This document shows positions 7,455 to 9,508 of a stretch of 9,508 nt of DNA, piece by piece; position 1 is the stretch's first letter, and every line of letters starts with the position of its first letter. Source of the DNA: RGIG7300 sp045657645 (GTDB lineage Bacteria > Bacillota > Clostridia > Oscillospirales > CAG-272); contig JAZOTL010000153.1 of assembly GCA_045657645.1 (NCBI GenBank), positions 1 to 9,508 of the forward strand, read 5' to 3'. A program made the translations under genes and the position numbers. The notes under the pieces were generated by a model. The model did not search any database and was not told the origin of the DNA. It saw nothing but the letters and a program-made list of their open reading frames with translations.

Positions 7455-8309
7455 ATGTCTGTAGATATGAAGTACAAAAACAGACAATCGAATATAGGCG
7501 CAAAAGAAGTCTCACACAACCAAGGCTTTGAAAAGCTTAAGCGGCGCAATCATGCAAAGCTTATGCGGCAAAGAGCGTATTACGCCCTTATGGTAATAAG
7601 CCTTTCGGTTATTTTTGTGCTTTGCGTTGTAGGCTTGCTTTTCCGTGTGTCCTCTGTAAAGGTAGAGGGCAACGGGGAATATGACGTTAAAAAAATAATA
7701 CAGGTTTCCGGTATTGACAAAGGCCAAAACCTGTATCTTATTGATAGTGAAAACGTTGAACGCTCTGTATCTTCTGTTTTTCCTAAGGTATCGGCCGTTG
7801 AGGTGGTACGAGAAGTGCCAAATACGGTACGCTTAAAGGTGACTGTTGACCAAGCAAAATATTATACCGAAATAGAAGGTCAGTTTTTTGCCCTTTCCGA
7901 TAATTTGCGGGTTATAGACAGAACGTATACAAAACAGGATATGACCGAACGTTACCCCGGTATAATAAAGCTTACTTGTGCAAAGCTTACAAGAGTTGTT
8001 GTGGGCAGTGACCTTGTGTTTGAAAATTCGGCTTACCTTAAAGCAACAAAAAATCTTATTGCTGCAGTAGAGGCAAGCGAGGTCTCTGATATAGTTACCT
8101 CCATAGACGTAAGCGACCGCTTTAATATGTACGTTGTGTGTGAAAGCAGATTGAAGAGCAACGTAGGTGATAACGATAATATGGAGCTTAAACTGCGCTT
8201 TATGAATGAGATAGTAAAGGACTTGGGAGCGGGGGTTCACGGTACTATTGATATTAAAAATGTAGAAACAGGATACGTTTTGTTAAATAGTGACGAGGTA
8301 TATGATTAA
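7455..8309 (+). CDS. ftsQ: Cell division protein FtsQ/DivIB with POTRA domain
   Basis: FtsQ/DivIB is a single-pass membrane protein that joins FtsL and DivIC/FtsB and regulates the septal wall synthase. The 284 residues show the expected layout: a basic cytoplasmic N-terminus (about 1-42, with several Lys/Arg near 28-40), one membrane helix at about 43-63, then a POTRA domain at about 64-133 starting VSSVKVEGN and containing REVPNTVRLKV. The beta domain follows, ending in GTIDIKNVETGYVLLNSD. Sequence conservation in this family is low, so the call rests on the layout, the POTRA pattern and the position between murG and ftsZ. It shares its frame with murG, separated by one stop and seven codons. 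The exact start is uncertain because of the wide ribosome-binding-site spacing. Confidence 0.9.
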   Translation: MSVDMKYKNRQSNIGAKEVSHNQGFEKLKRRNHAKLMRQRAYYALMVISLSVIFVLCVVGLLFRVSSVKVEGNGEYDVKKIIQVSGIDKGQNLYLIDSENVERSVSSVFPKVSAVEVVREVPNTVRLKVTVDQAKYYTEIEGQFFALSDNLRVIDRTYTKQDMTERYPGIIKLTCAKLTRVVVGSDLVFENSAYLKATKNLIAAVEASEVSDIVTSIDVSDRFNMYVVCESRLKSNVGDNDNMELKLRFMNEIVKDLGAGVHGTIDIKNVETGYVLLNSDEVYD

Positions 8310-8321
8310 CAATTTGTTAAT
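8305..8321. repeat. 17-base AT-rich palindrome over the ftsQ stop codon
   Basis: ATTAACA-ATT-TGTTAAT has two perfect 7-base arms and a 3-base centre, and includes the ftsQ TAA. It lacks the GC-rich stem and T-run of an intrinsic terminator. A protein binding site is possible; the half-site order is opposite to the known Rex-type TTGTTAA-N4-TTAACAA. Confidence 0.5.
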
Positions 8322-8370
8322 ATGACGAAAAAAATATAAAAAACTATTGCAAAATGACGAAAAATATATT
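8314..8370 (+). repeat. Imperfect tandem repeat upstream of ftsZ
   Basis: Two related units each begin with TTG plus an A-rich step and contain ATGACGAAAAA followed by an ATAT-rich end. The exact 11-base cores start at 8322 and 8354, 32 bases apart, about three helical turns. The pair could be operator sites or a duplicated promoter-like segment. Confidence 0.55.
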
Positions 8371-8378
8371 ATTATAAT
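8347..8378 (+). promoter_or_regulatory. Candidate ftsZ promoter
   Basis: A perfect -10 hexamer TATAAT lies at 8373-8378, with TTGCAA at 8347-8352 as the nearest -35-like hexamer. The 20-base spacer is longer than the standard 16-18, so the -35 assignment is weak or an activator may be needed. A poorer pair, TTGTTA at 8314-8319 and TATAAA at 8335-8340 with a 15-base spacer, lies just upstream. Transcription from the TATAAT would start near 8385 and leave a leader of about 55 bases. The AT-rich setting and the 131-base gap support ftsZ having its own promoter in addition to read-through. Confidence 0.45.
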
Positions 8379-8392
8379 TGTATGTAATTGTA
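8375..8392 (+). repeat. Two copies of TAATTGTA, 10 bases apart
   Basis: TAATTGTA occurs at 8375-8382 and again at 8385-8392. The 10-base period is one helical turn, and the pair overlaps the candidate -10 and the expected start of transcription. This layout suits a repressor site but could be chance in AT-rich DNA. Confidence 0.4.
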
Positions 8393-8425
8393 ACTAAATA
8401 CGGCATAAACATAAATGGATATTTT

Positions 8426-8431
8426 AGGAGG
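8426..8431 (+). promoter_or_regulatory. Strong ribosome binding site of ftsZ
   Basis: AGGAGG lies 9 bases before the ATG at 8441. It is the strongest and best spaced site in the window, in keeping with the high cellular amount of FtsZ. Confidence 0.8.
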
Positions 8432-8440
8432 AAGTAAAAA

Positions 8441-9508
8441 ATGGCTTTAGAGTTTGAAGAAAACTTTGACAGTGGTGTAACAATCAAGGTTGTAGGTGTC
8501 GGAGGCGGCGGAAACAACGCTATTAACAGAATGATTTCCGACAATGTTAAGGGCGTAGAATTTGTTGCCATTAATACAGATAGACAGGCATTGGCTTTCT
8601 CCAATGCTGAAAATAAGATTCCGATAGGCGAAAAGCTTACTCGCGGTAGAGGCGCAGGCGCTAACCCCGACGTTGGTGAGCAGGCAGCTGAGGAAAGCAG
8701 AGAAGAGATAACCAATATGCTCCGCGGTGCTGATATGGTATTTATTACCGCAGGTATGGGCGGCGGAACAGGTACAGGTGCTGCTCCTGTTGTTGCAAAG
8801 GTTGCAAAGGAAATGGGCATCCTTACCGTTGGTATCGCTACCAAGCCCTTCGCATTTGAAGGCAAGAAGAGAATGGAGCTTGCAGAGCAGGGTATTGACA
8901 GACTCCGCGGCTGTGTTGACTCACTTCTCGTTATCCCCAATGAAAGACTCAAGCAGGTTTCTGAAACAAAGATCACATTCCTTAACGCATTCGCAGAGGC
9001 AGACAGTGTTCTCCGTAAGGGTGTTCAGAGCATAGTAGATCTTATCAACGGCCGTGGCTTTGTAAACCTTGACTTTGCTGACGTTACTACCGTAATGCAG
9101 GATGCAGGCGATGCTCATATGGGTGTTGGTTCTGCAGAAGGCAAGGATAAGGCAGAGGAAGCAGCAAGACTTGCTATCTCCAGCCCCCTTCTTGAAACAT
9201 CTATTTCCGGTGCACAGGGTATTATCATTAATATTACTGCTGCTCCCGATATCGGACTTGAAGAGATAGACGCAGCTTCTACAATTATTTCTAACGAAGC
9301 ACATCCTGATGCAACCGTTATCTGGGGTGCAATGTTCGATAACTCTCTTGAAGATAAGATGATCATCACCGTTATTGCTACCGGTTGTGGTGATAACCCC
9401 CACGGTGTAAAGAAGGTTGCTGCAGCTCCCGAAGCTCCCGTAGCTGAAGGTCCCGGAATGCCCGAAGAAGAGTTTGGCGACGTTATGGATATTGTTAACA
9501 ACAATATG
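8441..9508 (+). CDS. ftsZ: Cell division GTPase FtsZ, 5' part
   Basis: FtsZ is the tubulin-like GTPase that forms the cytoplasmic division ring. The first 356 codons are present; the window ends exactly at a codon boundary inside the gene. VGVGGGGNNAINRMI is at about 18-32, NTDRQAL at 45-51, the tubulin signature GGGTGTG at 107-113, and the T7 loop NLDFADV at 209-215 with Asp211 and Asp214, which completes the GTPase site of the neighbouring subunit. From about residue 325 the sequence turns into an Ala/Pro/Glu-rich stretch that is probably the start of the flexible linker. The C-terminal peptide that binds partner proteins lies beyond the window. No ftsA precedes it; ftsQ does, 131 bases away. 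Confidence 0.98.
   Translation, partial: MALEFEENFDSGVTIKVVGVGGGGNNAINRMISDNVKGVEFVAINTDRQALAFSNAENKIPIGEKLTRGRGAGANPDVGEQAAEESREEITNMLRGADMVFITAGMGGGTGTGAAPVVAKVAKEMGILTVGIATKPFAFEGKKRMELAEQGIDRLRGCVDSLLVIPNERLKQVSETKITFLNAFAEADSVLRKGVQSIVDLINGRGFVNLDFADVTTVMQDAGDAHMGVGSAEGKDKAEEAARLAISSPLLETSISGAQGIIINITAAPDIGLEEIDAASTIISNEAHPDATVIWGAMFDNSLEDKMIITVIATGCGDNPHGVKKVAAAPEAPVAEGPGMPEEEFGDVMDIVNNNM

Noticed and set aside
8379..8394. WalR-like TGTAAT/TGTAAC boxes before ftsZ
   Set aside because: The boxes are directly adjacent (6-base period) rather than separated by five bases as the WalR pattern requires.
8344..8976. 210-codon open frame on the - strand over the 5' end of ftsZ and its upstream region
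   Set aside because: Antisense to strongly conserved FtsZ codons; the Pro/Ser/Ala-rich product is typical of a reverse-strand shadow.
8921..9403. 160-codon open frame on the - strand inside ftsZ
   Set aside because: Cys- and Asn-rich translation with no domain, fully inside ftsZ.
1..9508. CRISPR array, tRNA, rRNA, insertion sequence, prophage or attachment site
   Set aside because: No repeat-spacer pattern, cloverleaf, transposase, integrase or long terminal repeats were seen; nearly all of the window is conserved dcw coding sequence.

Overview
The window is a stretch of the division and cell wall (dcw) gene cluster of a low-to-moderate GC Firmicute, most likely a member of class Clostridia (Oscillospirales-like). 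That placement is inference from gene order, protein motifs and AGGAGG-type ribosome binding sites; no rRNA or other marker is present. All eight recognisable genes lie on the + strand. The order is a class B PBP with PASTA domains (3' part only), murE, murF, mraY, ftsW, murG, ftsQ/divIB and ftsZ (5' part only).

Layout: bases 1-998 hold the transpeptidase end and two PASTA repeats of a septal or sporulation-type PBP. Bases 999-1126 are a leader-like gap containing a six-codon ORF that is in frame with murE. Bases 1127-8309 are a tightly packed run of six genes: murE and murF overlap by 4 bases, and the other gaps are 12, 32, 21 and 21 bases. Bases 8310-8440 are an AT-rich gap with a small palindrome, two sets of short direct repeats and a probable ftsZ promoter. 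Bases 8441-9508 are the GTPase domain and the start of the C-terminal linker of FtsZ.

How the genes work together: MurE adds the third amino acid (meso-diaminopimelate predicted from its DNPR motif) and MurF adds D-Ala-D-Ala to UDP-MurNAc peptides. MraY moves the product onto undecaprenyl phosphate (lipid I), and MurG adds GlcNAc (lipid II). FtsW (a SEDS polymerase) and the PBP (a transpeptidase) build septal wall from lipid II. FtsQ/DivIB supports the divisome at the membrane, and FtsZ is the cytoplasmic ring that organises it.

The window is mainly conserved housekeeping DNA and I see no undescribed defence, mobile or biosynthetic system. The points worth a second look are the missing murD, murC, murB and ftsA, the basic low-complexity N-terminal tail of FtsW, the leader mini-ORF before murE, and the repeat-rich region upstream of ftsZ.
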